10,709 nt of DNA from Alphaproteobacteria bacterium UBA6038 (GTDB taxonomy: Bacteria > Pseudomonadota > Alphaproteobacteria > Micropepsales > Micropepsaceae), in NCBI GenBank assembly GCA_002429315.1, contig DIZC01000042.1:1-10709 (forward strand), given 5' to 3'. Below are positions 1 through 7,623 of the stretch, piece after piece; the first letter of the stretch is position 1, and every line of letters begins with the position of its first letter. The position numbers were made by a program, and so were the translations under genes. Below the pieces are notes generated by a model. The model made no database searches. It was not told where the DNA came from and saw only the letters and a list, made by a program, of their open reading frames with translations.

Positions 1-25
1 CTGACTGGATCGTGCTCTAGAAGAG
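1..25 (-). repeat. Possible edge of a dispersed intergenic repeat
   Basis: The minus strand here reads TTCTAGAGCACGATCC followed by AGTCAG. The first part resembles the end of a family of short palindromic intergenic repeats (TAGAGCATGATCC...) that I recall as widespread in Hyphomicrobiales genomes. The match stops where those repeats would continue with GGAAAAGTG, and the window ends, so this is a weak call. Confidence 0.2.
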
Positions 26-39
26 GGAGAAACGCATGG

Positions 40-57
40 GGCCTGCGGATGCGGGCC
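40..57. terminator. Weak hairpin downstream of trxA, possible transcription end
   Basis: GGCCTGC (40-46) and GCGGGCC (51-57) can pair across a four-base loop. Read in the direction of trxA, the stem carries one C-A mismatch and is followed by a pyrimidine-rich but not U-only stretch. A second imperfect stem lies around 67-85. Either could help end the trxA transcript, but neither is a canonical intrinsic terminator. Confidence 0.2.
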
Positions 58-90
58 ACCTGAACAGCCAACCGAAAGGCGGGCAACGAC

Positions 91-444
91 TCAGATCAGC
101 TTTCGATCCGGCCCTTGATCCTGAATCGAGCTTTCGATCCATTCCCTGATCTTCGACTTCGGCAGCGCGCCCACTTTGGTCGCCGCCACCTGGCCTTGAC
201 TGAAGATCATCAGCGTGGGAACGCCACGCACGCCGTACTTTGTCGGCACGTTCGGGTTCTCGTCGATGTTGATCTTCGCGATCGTGATCTTCTCCTGAAG
301 CTCGCCGGCGAGTTCCTCGAGCGCCGGGGCGATCATGCGGCACGGTCCGCACCACTCCGCCCAAAAGTCGACGACGACCGGTTTCTTTGAGGCAAGAACG
401 TCGTTCTGAAACGAGGAATCGGAAACTTTGACAGGCGAGGACAT
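91..444 (-). CDS. trxA: Thioredoxin (TrxA)
   Basis: This is a cytoplasmic thioredoxin that reduces disulfides in proteins such as ribonucleotide reductase and is itself recharged by thioredoxin reductase. The 117-residue product has the usual single-domain length. The active site WCGPC lies at residues 31-35, the buried Asp at 26 (VVVDFWAEW), and the cis-proline at 76 in GVPT. A short charged tail (about residues 108-117) extends past the usual end of the fold. The ATG at 442-444 is preceded by an AAAAGG ribosome binding site six bases upstream. The gene follows addA after 60 bp and is the last gene of the leftward run inside the window. Adjacency to addA is common in alphaproteobacteria; whether thioredoxin acts on AddAB is not known from this sequence. 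All key residues are intact, so I am confident of the family and activity. Confidence 0.97.
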   Translation of the reverse strand: MSSPVKVSDSSFQNDVLASKKPVVVDFWAEWCGPCRMIAPALEELAGELQEKITIAKINIDENPNVPTKYGVRGVPTLMIFSQGQVAATKVGALPKSKIREWIESSIQDQGPDRKLI

Positions 445-504
445 GAGCGGCCTTTTGCGAAAGGGCGACGGGACAGAAGGAATGTAAGTCGCCCGAAGGC
501 AAGG
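445..504 (-). other. addA-trxA intergenic spacer with a small UUCG hairpin
   Basis: This 60-bp gap is the only real spacer in the leftward run. On the minus strand a five-pair stem with a UUCG tetraloop (TTGCC-TTCG-GGCGA, about 502-489) begins just past the addA stop. It has no U-run, so it is not a convincing terminator. No good promoter boxes are seen; trxA may be read from the operon, an internal promoter within addA, or both. Confidence 0.3.
451..456 (-). promoter_or_regulatory. Ribosome binding site AAAAGG for trxA
   Basis: AAAAGG on the minus strand is six bases before the trxA ATG. With the 60-bp gap from addA, it allows trxA to be translated independently of the coupled genes upstream. 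Confidence 0.6.
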
Positions 505-3500
505 TCAAGGCGAGGGCGTAAGCCCAGCGATTTCCCGGTCCAAAAGCGTATCCGGAAGCCGCATCAGGCGCGGTCCTTCGGTCCACACCAAGGCGCAGGC
601 GATTCGCTTGTGCGGGAAAAGCTTGGCCAGCGCCAGCCGGTACAAGGCCATCTGGCGGAGATATAGGGCTGAAACATCCTCCACACGCTGCGGCGGCGGG
701 CGATTGGTCTTGAAATCGATTGCCAGGATCTCATCTTCGGTGACCGCCAGCCGATCGATTCGCCCGCTAACCCGGGCGCCGTCTCCAAGCTCCGGCAGGT
801 CCGCGAGGAGGGCGATTTCTGCCTTCGACCCGGTGGCGAAGGCCGGCGCGAATTGCGGATCTTCCAGCACGCCGAAGGTCGTGTCGACAAGCTCCGCGGC
901 CTCCCGCTCCGACAGTTCGTGCGCCGCAAGAAATGCGAGTGCAATGTGGCGCCGCTCGCTCGGCGGAACTTCCGGCAGCCGTGCAAGCAATGTGTGCACC
1001 AGCAATCCTCGACGAAAGCGCGCGGCATTTCGAGGCCCTGACGGCGATATGGTTGCAGGCTCACCCGCGACAACCTCATCCGACGGCCGGATGAGGCGTG
1101 GGCGTTCGTGCTCCGGTGGGGGCGGCGTGCGCGCCCAATCGGGAAGGGCAGGTTCGTCCGGCTTCGGCTCCGCCACGCCCCCCAGCTCGTCCTGCTCCTC
1201 ACCGAGGAAATAGATGTAGCTGTCGCCGTCGGCCGTCTTCGTACCGATGCGCTCCATGGCGCGTTCCGCAAGACGATACCACGAGCCCTCGCGCACACCT
1301 GTCTTGTTTTCGAAGCCACAGATGTAGAGGCGGTCCTTTGCCCGCGTCAGCGCCACGTACAGAAGCCTGCGGTGCTCCTTCAGCGCTTCCTGTTTTGCGG
1401 CCTCTTTCGCCGCCAGCACCGCTTCCGAAGCATCGACGTTGCGGATCGGGAAAATCACGCCGTCTGCACCGTACAGCAATTCGCCGCGGCGGCCCGGCGG
1501 ATCGGGCAAGGTCGTCGTGTCGGGCAGGATGACGATATCGGCCTCCAGTCCCTTGGCGCCGTGCACCGTCATCACCCGCACCTGATCGCGGCCGCGCTCC
1601 ATGTCACGCTTGATCTCGGCATCGCCGCGCTCGATCCAATGCAGGAAAACTTCGAGCGATGGTGTGTTCAGCGCCTCGTACTCGAGCGCCAACGACAGGA
1701 ATTCGTCCACTGCATCGCTCGCTTCAGGGCCCAGCCGCGCCAGCAGGCGCGCACGCGCGCCCTTGGCAATAAGGGCCTCCGCAAAGAATTCATACGGCGG
1801 CGCGAAATCCGACCGCCTCAACATCTCCCACAAGAAGGCATGCGATTTGGCAAACAACGGCGTATCCGCGCTGCATTCGGAAAGCGCCCGCCACAACCGG
1901 CCCTCGCGCGAGTGGCTGAGGGTGAACAGCTCCCCTTCGCTCAAACCGATCAATGGCGAGCGGAGCAGGGACGCCAGGTTGAGGTCGTCTTCGGGAAGCA
2001 ACACGAAGCGGCCGAGCGCAATCAGGTCCATGACCGCGATTTCGTTCTTGAGCCGTATTCGGTCCGCGCCTGCCACCGGCACGCCGCGCTGTGTCAGCTT
2101 TCGAATGACCTCGCTGGCAAACGGCTCGCGCCGCGGCATGAGAATCATGATATCGCCCGGCCGGATCGGCAAACTGTGCCCGGGCAGCTGCACCTTGTTG
2201 TCGAGCCATTCCTTGATTCTTGAAGCGAGCCGTTCTGCGAGCTGAACGACAGGACTGCTTTCCGATTCCACGTCGACAGGCCGCCAGGGGTCGGGCTCCG
2301 GAGTCTTGGCCGGTTTGATCGCGGGCCAAAACTCCACCCGCCCTTTCGCCTCTTTCCGGTGCGGATGATGCTCGATCGGTTCATCCGACGACGTCAGCCC
2401 TTGGCGCGCTTCCGAATCGGCGAACACGGTATCGACAAACTCCAGAATCTCCGGTGCCGAACGGTGCGACGTTTGCAGCCGCACGTCGGCAAAATCCGTC
2501 ATCGCGCGCGCCGCGAAATGCCTGCGGTTGACATCGAACTCGAGCGGATCGGCCCCCTGGAAACTGAAGATGGATTGCTTCTCGTCGCCCACCGCGAAAA
2601 CGGTGCGCGGTGTCTCGAACAGATCGCGGGCGCCGCGGCCAGCGAAGAACTCCTCCGTCAGTTTGCGCACGATCTGCCACTGCTCGGGGCTGGTGTCTTG
2701 CGCCTCATCGATCAGCACGTGGTCGAGCCCGCCGTCGAGCTTGTAGAGCACCCATGCGGCCGCCTCCGTCTTGCTCAGCAGCGCCAGCGTTTGGGAGATC
2801 AAGTCGTTGTAATCGAGAGCGCCGCGCGTGCGTTTCTCGGCCGCGTATGCATCGCGCACCGCATCTGCCAGCGTCAGTGCTGCATGCGCCAACAGGGCCG
2901 CGCGCGCCGCCCGGCAACGCTGCTCGGCAGCGATATAGCGGTTGGCGAACTGGGTCAGGTACTCGAATAGCGAAGGGCCGGCGGCACAAATGGACTTCGT
3001 TGCCAGCTTCTCCTTCGGCTCGCCATCGGTGTTGCAGAAGGCGCTGCGCAACGCGCGGAAGGCGTCGGTGCCGAACCCGCGCGTCGCAAACGCCGACAGG
3101 CATTCGGCCAGCTTTCTGTCGTTCGCGCCGCCGCCGGAGAGCCAATCTACCACTGCGGCGAGGTCTCGTGCTTCGGTCTTGGCTTGGTTGCAGAATGCCT
3201 GCGCGATCTCCTCGACCGTTTCTTTGCCGGCGGCGTGAGCTCGCGCCGCCAGCGTGTGCAGGGCATTTTCGCCCGGCGGCAGATCGGTGAAAAAGCGCTC
3301 CAGCTTGGGGCGATCGTTGCCGAGGGCGGCGCCGAGAATTTGATGCAATCGCGCTTCGCTGATCTCGGTCACCAGATGCGCTGCGGCCGCGGCCAGTTTC
3401 GCCTCGCCAGAGCCGGCCCGCTCCAGCACCTGGACGCGCGCTTCGGCGATGAGGTCGCGCGAGGTCTGCTCATCAAGCACCCGGAAGGAGGGAGGGATGC

Positions 3501-3906
3501 CGGCCTCGATGGGAAAGCGGCCGAGCAGATGCTCGCAGAAGGAATGGATGGTCTGGATCTTCAAACCGCCCGGTGTCTCGAGCGCGAGTGCAAACAGCCG
3601 CCGCGCTTTTCTTAGATCCATCGAAGCCGGCGCGGCAGCGCCGATCTCCCTGATCGCACGTCCGAGCTTGTCGTCGTCGAACATGGCCCAGTCGCCGAGC
3701 TGCGCAAACAAACGACCCTGCATTTCGGCGGCTGCGGATTTTGTGTAGGTGAGGCACAGGATGCGCTCGGGTGTGGCCCCCCCGAGGAGCAGCCGTGTCA
3801 CGCGATTGGCGAGCGTATGCGTCTTGCCTGCTCCCGCATTGGCGGAAACCCAGGCAGAGCGTCGGGGATCTGCCGCGATGATGGCGTTGTCGACGCTCGC
3901 TGTCAT
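505..3906 (-). CDS. addA: Double-strand break repair helicase-nuclease subunit AddA, alphaproteobacterial type
   Basis: AddA is the motor subunit of AddAB, the RecBCD counterpart that unwinds and trims broken DNA ends so RecA can load. The 1133-residue protein is a UvrD-like SF1A helicase fused to a RecB-family nuclease. Visible helicase motifs are Walker A ANAGAGKT (22-29), DEAQD (400-404), GDEKQSIFSFQGADP (440-454), VMTVHGAKGLEAD (778-790) and YVALTRAKDR (850-859). A proline-rich linker (about 915-935) leads into the nuclease domain, with a His at 971, GRID (1048-1051), DFKTN (1064-1068) and a Gln at 1085 in LRQMALY. All catalytic residues appear intact. An upstream in-frame ATG at 3937-3939 would add 11 residues, but I chose the ATG at 3904-3906: it forms an ATGA overlap with the addB stop, and the protein then begins MTASVDNAI, a sensible lead into the P-loop. 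Expression is probably coupled to addB. Confidence 0.97.
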   Translation of the reverse strand: MTASVDNAIIAADPRRSAWVSANAGAGKTHTLANRVTRLLLGGATPERILCLTYTKSAAAEMQGRLFAQLGDWAMFDDDKLGRAIREIGAAAPASMDLRKARRLFALALETPGGLKIQTIHSFCEHLLGRFPIEAGIPPSFRVLDEQTSRDLIAEARVQVLERAGSGEAKLAAAAAHLVTEISEARLHQILGAALGNDRPKLERFFTDLPPGENALHTLAARAHAAGKETVEEIAQAFCNQAKTEARDLAAVVDWLSGGGANDRKLAECLSAFATRGFGTDAFRALRSAFCNTDGEPKEKLATKSICAAGPSLFEYLTQFANRYIAAEQRCRAARAALLAHAALTLADAVRDAYAAEKRTRGALDYNDLISQTLALLSKTEAAAWVLYKLDGGLDHVLIDEAQDTSPEQWQIVRKLTEEFFAGRGARDLFETPRTVFAVGDEKQSIFSFQGADPLEFDVNRRHFAARAMTDFADVRLQTSHRSAPEILEFVDTVFADSEARQGLTSSDEPIEHHPHRKEAKGRVEFWPAIKPAKTPEPDPWRPVDVESESSPVVQLAERLASRIKEWLDNKVQLPGHSLPIRPGDIMILMPRREPFASEVIRKLTQRGVPVAGADRIRLKNEIAVMDLIALGRFVLLPEDDLNLASLLRSPLIGLSEGELFTLSHSREGRLWRALSECSADTPLFAKSHAFLWEMLRRSDFAPPYEFFAEALIAKGARARLLARLGPEASDAVDEFLSLALEYEALNTPSLEVFLHWIERGDAEIKRDMERGRDQVRVMTVHGAKGLEADIVILPDTTTLPDPPGRRGELLYGADGVIFPIRNVDASEAVLAAKEAAKQEALKEHRRLLYVALTRAKDRLYICGFENKTGVREGSWYRLAERAMERIGTKTADGDSYIYFLGEEQDELGGVAEPKPDEPALPDWARTPPPPEHERPRLIRPSDEVVAGEPATISPSGPRNAARFRRGLLVHTLLARLPEVPPSERRHIALAFLAAHELSEREAAELVDTTFGVLEDPQFAPAFATGSKAEIALLADLPELGDGARVSGRIDRLAVTEDEILAIDFKTNRPPPQRVEDVSALYLRQMALYRLALAKLFPHKRIACALVWTEGPRLMRLPDTLLDREIAGLTPSP

Positions 3907-6896
3907 TCTTCGAGTTCTTCCCACCCTGTGAGCGACCATTCCCGAACGCGCGACAGATGATCGTAGTCGCCGGGCTGATCGGCTCGGAACGGCATCACCC
4001 GCGGGTCGTATGGCGTGCTCTCCTCATCGAACTGCGCAATGCGCGCGCGCAGATTGGCTTCCGCTCTGGCAATCAGCTGGTCGATATCGGGCGTGCAGCG
4101 GATTTCCCCCGGTTCGGCGCCGCCTCCGAAGCGGATGTAAATCAGATCCGCAGGCCGCAATTTTCCCATGCCCGCAAAACCGCCTGCGGCCAGAATTGCG
4201 CCTTCCAGCAGCAGTTGCGGGGCAAGCAGCGTCTTTACCTGTTTCGGCGAAGGCAGCGCGCCGGTTTTGTAGTCTATGATCGCGCCGCCGCCGTCCTTCA
4301 ACTCATCGATGCGGTCGGCTCGTGCGCGCAGTATAAACGGGCCGGCCGGACCGTCGAACTGGCGCTCGCCTGCGATTTCGAGATGCGACTTTACGATACG
4401 ACCACGCCGCATGCGCTCTTCATTGACGAACCAGCGCGCGGCGTGGAGAAACCGTGGCCGCCACAAGGCGAGTGCGGCTCTGGGCAGCTTGGCCGCCTGG
4501 AAGATTTCGTCTGCAATGGCGATCAGCCGCGTTTCGGCGTCGGGCGGAAGAGTTTTGTCGAACTCTCGGAGGAACTGTTCCAGCGCGGCGTGGATGGCGC
4601 TGCCGCGCTCGAGGGGACCGATCTCGGCGTCAAGCGGATCGAGCGGCACGAGGCGCAGGACATGTTTCGCATAGATTGCGTAAGGATCGCGCAGCCAAGC
4701 CTCGATTTCGGTGACGGAGAGTCGCCGCGGCCGCGATGCCACCGGCGGACAGGGTCGCGGCCGGGGCAATCGATCGGGCGGGGCGTCGGCGTAATCGCGG
4801 ATCGTGGCAAATCTTGCATAGGGCCTTTGTGGCGTCAGTTCCAGGTGGAGGTTAAGCCCCTTCGTCAGTTGCTGCAGCCGTTGCAGCCAGCGCGAGGCAA
4901 CTGTGGGCGCCCCTTCAGCCTTTAATGAGCGGGTGAGGATCACGCGCGGCGAACTCGCCAGTGTGGCGAAATCGTGCGCCGACAGACCGGTTCGCCGCTC
5001 GGGCGGCTCCAGCCCAAGCTGCGCGCGCATTTGGCGGGAGAGCCACGGATCTGTTGTGGCGGCAGCAGGCCAGGTGCCTTCGTTCAGACCACCCAGAATG
5101 ACCAAATCGAAGCTTTGCAGGCGCGCTTCGAGCGGCCCCAGGATCGCAAGACACGGGTGACGTCCATACGCCGGACGCACGGCGCGCTCTTCGGCAAGCG
5201 CGCGAAACAGCACGGGATAGGAGCTGCTTTCGATTTGCGGAAAGCCTGCCGCCGCTTCTTCGAATTCGGCGACGAGATTGGCCGCGGCTTCACCGGCCTC
5301 GCCCCGCCATAACCGCGCGTCGCCGGATTCTGTGTTGCCGGTGGCAAGCGTTTCGGCGGTTGCGATGTGTGCGTTCAGCGCTTCGGGAAGCGCGATCGTT
5401 TGATCTGCAAGGACGTCTTCTAACGGCTGCAGCGTGGCAGTGAGTGCTTGGAACCAGTACGCAAGCTCGGCGATAACTTGCATTTCAGAATGACGGTCCC
5501 GCGCATGGGCTTCCCGCAGTGCCGCCGCAATCGCCGCACCAATGCCGGCGAGTCCCGGGTCGGGCCGTGGTCCTCTCAGACAGTAGCGGTCCAATTGACG
5601 CGCACGGCGCCGGAAATCAGCCGGCGTCTGGCCGCCACTCGCCAGCGGATGTTTCAGCAGCGCCAGCAGCGGCACAGGCGCAAACTTCTCGGCGGCTGCT
5701 TCGGCCAGCAGGCAGAGGAAAGCTCCAGCCGGTGTATTGGCGAGCGGGCGTCCGCCCGAATCGTCGATGGCAACATTCCAACGGCCCATTTCCGCCGCCA
5801 CGCGACGCGCCAGATTGCGATCGGGCGTGACGAGGGCCGCGGTGCGTCCCGGCGTCTCCAGCGCTTCGCGAAGCATTAGCGCGATGGCCGCGGCTTCGTC
5901 GCCCGGATGGGCCGCCTCGACGAGCGACAAGCCTCCGAGCCCGCTCGCGATGTCGTCGCCGCCGCGTTCCGCAATGGCGCGCCAGGCATCCGTGGTCGGC
6001 GCCGGACGCAACACTTCCCGGATCAGGATCTCGCGCGATCTTGCGTGCGGCACCGCGTCGAACTCCGTCACATTGCGGCGTTCCACGCCCATGCGCTGCA
6101 GCAACTGTTTAAGCCCAAACTGGGGATGGCCCGCATCGAGCTCGTTCCAGCTCTCTTCATCCAGGTCTTTGTCGAGACCCGGCAGGACGACTAAGCCGTT
6201 CGGCAGGTTCGCGATTGAATTGAGCAGCTCAGCCGTTGCGGAAATGCTGCCGGTCGATCCCGCGGCCACAGTTAATCCCTTCGGTGGATCGACTGTCAGC
6301 CGACGTGCCAAGGACAAGAGCGCCAGATTTCGGCGCGCCGCCGGATTCATTTTTCCTTCGGCCGCCAGCAGTTTCGGCCATTCGTCGCGCAGCAGCGCCA
6401 AGAAGACGTTCACGTCCGCCCAATGCTGAGCCAGAGCGGCGGGCACGAGCTCGTCGAGCTTGGCAAGGTCGACGCCCTGCGTCTCCGTTTCGTCAAGAAA
6501 CTTCGCGAGCGCGCGGGCGAGGGCCGCGGCTTGCGCGAAGGACAACCTTTGGCTGCGGCGCGCGTGGTCCCACCGCTGCACCAGTGCCGCAAGCAGCAGC
6601 ATCCGCCGAAGAGGCGTAATGGCCGGCCGCAAGGCCAACGCGTCCGCGCCGATATCGAAGAGGAAATCCTCTTCATCGACATCGCCCAGCGGGCGGACCG
6701 TGGGCAGCAACGCCGCCCCGCCAAGCGCGCGCGCGAAGCTTTCGCCGAAGGTGCGCGCCGCGCGCCGGGTGGGGAGATAGAGAGTCACGCTGGCCAGCGC
6801 GAGCGGATCGCGCTCGGCGGCGGTGCGGGCGATCAGGCCGCGCACCAGGGTTTCGGCGAAGGGGGCGCTCGCCGGAATGGTGAAGACATTGGCCAT
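3903..6896 (-). CDS. addB: Double-strand break repair protein AddB, alphaproteobacterial type
   Basis: AddB is the second subunit of the AddAB end-resection enzyme and carries the nuclease that, by analogy with Bacillus, cuts one of the two strands; in Bacillus it also recognises Chi. The 997-residue product has an N-terminal helicase-like part whose P-loop region (IPASAPFAETL, 7-17) lacks the GKT signature, so it should not hydrolyse ATP. LGGLNEGTWP (601-610) is a characteristic AddB/RecC-like motif. The C-terminal RecB-type nuclease shows RGSAIHAALE (764-773, with His 769), DRID (861-864), IDYKTG (874-879) and QLLLE (894-898), so it looks active. The four cysteines that bind the Fe-S cluster in Bacillus AddB are not apparent: the matching C-terminal segment reads GDYDHLSRVREW (976-987). 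The gene starts four bases after the preceding stop and ends in an ATGA overlap with addA. No clear Shine-Dalgarno is seen, which suggests translational coupling. Confidence 0.95.
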   Translation of the reverse strand: MANVFTIPASAPFAETLVRGLIARTAAERDPLALASVTLYLPTRRAARTFGESFARALGGAALLPTVRPLGDVDEEDFLFDIGADALALRPAITPLRRMLLLAALVQRWDHARRSQRLSFAQAAALARALAKFLDETETQGVDLAKLDELVPAALAQHWADVNVFLALLRDEWPKLLAAEGKMNPAARRNLALLSLARRLTVDPPKGLTVAAGSTGSISATAELLNSIANLPNGLVVLPGLDKDLDEESWNELDAGHPQFGLKQLLQRMGVERRNVTEFDAVPHARSREILIREVLRPAPTTDAWRAIAERGGDDIASGLGGLSLVEAAHPGDEAAAIALMLREALETPGRTAALVTPDRNLARRVAAEMGRWNVAIDDSGGRPLANTPAGAFLCLLAEAAAEKFAPVPLLALLKHPLASGGQTPADFRRRARQLDRYCLRGPRPDPGLAGIGAAIAAALREAHARDRHSEMQVIAELAYWFQALTATLQPLEDVLADQTIALPEALNAHIATAETLATGNTESGDARLWRGEAGEAAANLVAEFEEAAAGFPQIESSSYPVLFRALAEERAVRPAYGRHPCLAILGPLEARLQSFDLVILGGLNEGTWPAAATTDPWLSRQMRAQLGLEPPERRTGLSAHDFATLASSPRVILTRSLKAEGAPTVASRWLQRLQQLTKGLNLHLELTPQRPYARFATIRDYADAPPDRLPRPRPCPPVASRPRRLSVTEIEAWLRDPYAIYAKHVLRLVPLDPLDAEIGPLERGSAIHAALEQFLREFDKTLPPDAETRLIAIADEIFQAAKLPRAALALWRPRFLHAARWFVNEERMRRGRIVKSHLEIAGERQFDGPAGPFILRARADRIDELKDGGGAIIDYKTGALPSPKQVKTLLAPQLLLEGAILAAGGFAGMGKLRPADLIYIRFGGGAEPGEIRCTPDIDQLIARAEANLRARIAQFDEESTPYDPRVMPFRADQPGDYDHLSRVREWSLTGWEELEE

Positions 6897-6900
6897 TCGG

Positions 6901-7623
6901 TCAGGCCGGCGCGAGGTCGGCGAGAAACGCCTCGGCTTCGGTCAGCGCCTCAGGCGTGCCCACATGCATCCAAACGCCGTCGAGCCGCAGGCCAAACAGT
7001 CGGCCGCGCTCGATCGCCTTCTCCCACAGCATGAGCAGCGGAAAGGCTCCGCGCGGCGCTTCGTCGAACAGCCGCGGATGCAGGATGGCGGCACCGGGAT
7101 ATGCAAAAGGCGAGAGGCGCCCTTCCGGAACCGAACTGAGGCGCCCGTCCGAATCCATCAGGAAGTCGCCGCGGCCTTCATATCCCATGGAGTTCACCAG
7201 CGAGGCCATCAGCAGCAGCGAATCCATGTCGTCCGGATTCCACCGCGTCTTCAGCCGCTGAAGCGCGTGGCCGTAGCCTTCCGCCCAGATCGAGTCGGAA
7301 TTGTGGATGAAGAACGGCTTTCCTTCGAAAGACGGCAAGGCGCGCAGAACGCCGCCGCCAGTGCCAAGGATCGCATCGGTCTCATCCGAAATGCGTATTT
7401 CCACATCGTCGCGCTTCGCAAGATGATGCCGAAGTTTGTCCGCATGGTAGTGAACGTTGACGACGATCATGGTCACGCCCGCCTGCATCAGGCGGTCAAT
7501 GGCATGATCGATCAACGCGCGCCCGCCCACCTTCACCAGCGGCTTGGGCGTGTTGCTGGTGAGCGGCCGCATGCGGGTTCCGAGCCCAGCGGCCAAGATC
7601 ATGGCTCGCGTCGGCCCGCTCAC
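6901..7623 (-). CDS. murU: Sugar-1-phosphate nucleotidyltransferase, MurU-like (MurNAc-1-phosphate uridylyltransferase)
   Basis: This cytoplasmic nucleotidyltransferase probably joins UTP and N-acetylmuramate 1-phosphate to give UDP-MurNAc and pyrophosphate, the last step of the anomeric peptidoglycan-recycling route. The 240-residue Rossmann-type domain begins with the nucleotide-binding signature LAAGLGTRMRPLT (10-22), followed by PKPLVKV (26-32) with the conserved lysines. A GTGGG segment (near 87-91), a metal-binding HNSDS motif (near 108-112) and WMHVGTPEAL near the C-terminus also fit. The length matches MurU and is shorter than glucose-1-phosphate enzymes. The start is GTG, overlapping the kinase stop as GTGA, and is backed by a GGGAG site seven bases upstream; an in-frame ATG at codon 8 lies too close to the nucleotide-binding loop. 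The MurU assignment rests on the adjacent AmgK-like kinase. From sequence alone a mannose-1-phosphate or other sugar specificity cannot be excluded. Confidence 0.85.
   Translation of the reverse strand: MSGPTRAMILAAGLGTRMRPLTSNTPKPLVKVGGRALIDHAIDRLMQAGVTMIVVNVHYHADKLRHHLAKRDDVEIRISDETDAILGTGGGVLRALPSFEGKPFFIHNSDSIWAEGYGHALQRLKTRWNPDDMDSLLLMASLVNSMGYEGRGDFLMDSDGRLSSVPEGRLSPFAYPGAAILHPRLFDEAPRGAFPLLMLWEKAIERGRLFGLRLDGVWMHVGTPEALTEAEAFLADLAPA

Noticed and set aside
1108..2223. 371-codon open frame on the plus strand opposite addA
   Set aside because: It lies wholly antisense to the nuclease/helicase region of addA, has no recognisable motif and a shadow-like Arg/Gln/His-rich composition. GC-rich genes routinely leave such open antisense frames.
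3957..4925. 322-codon open frame on the plus strand opposite addB
   Set aside because: It is antisense to the addB nuclease domain, whose motifs are intact in the other strand; no family features or ribosome binding site are seen.
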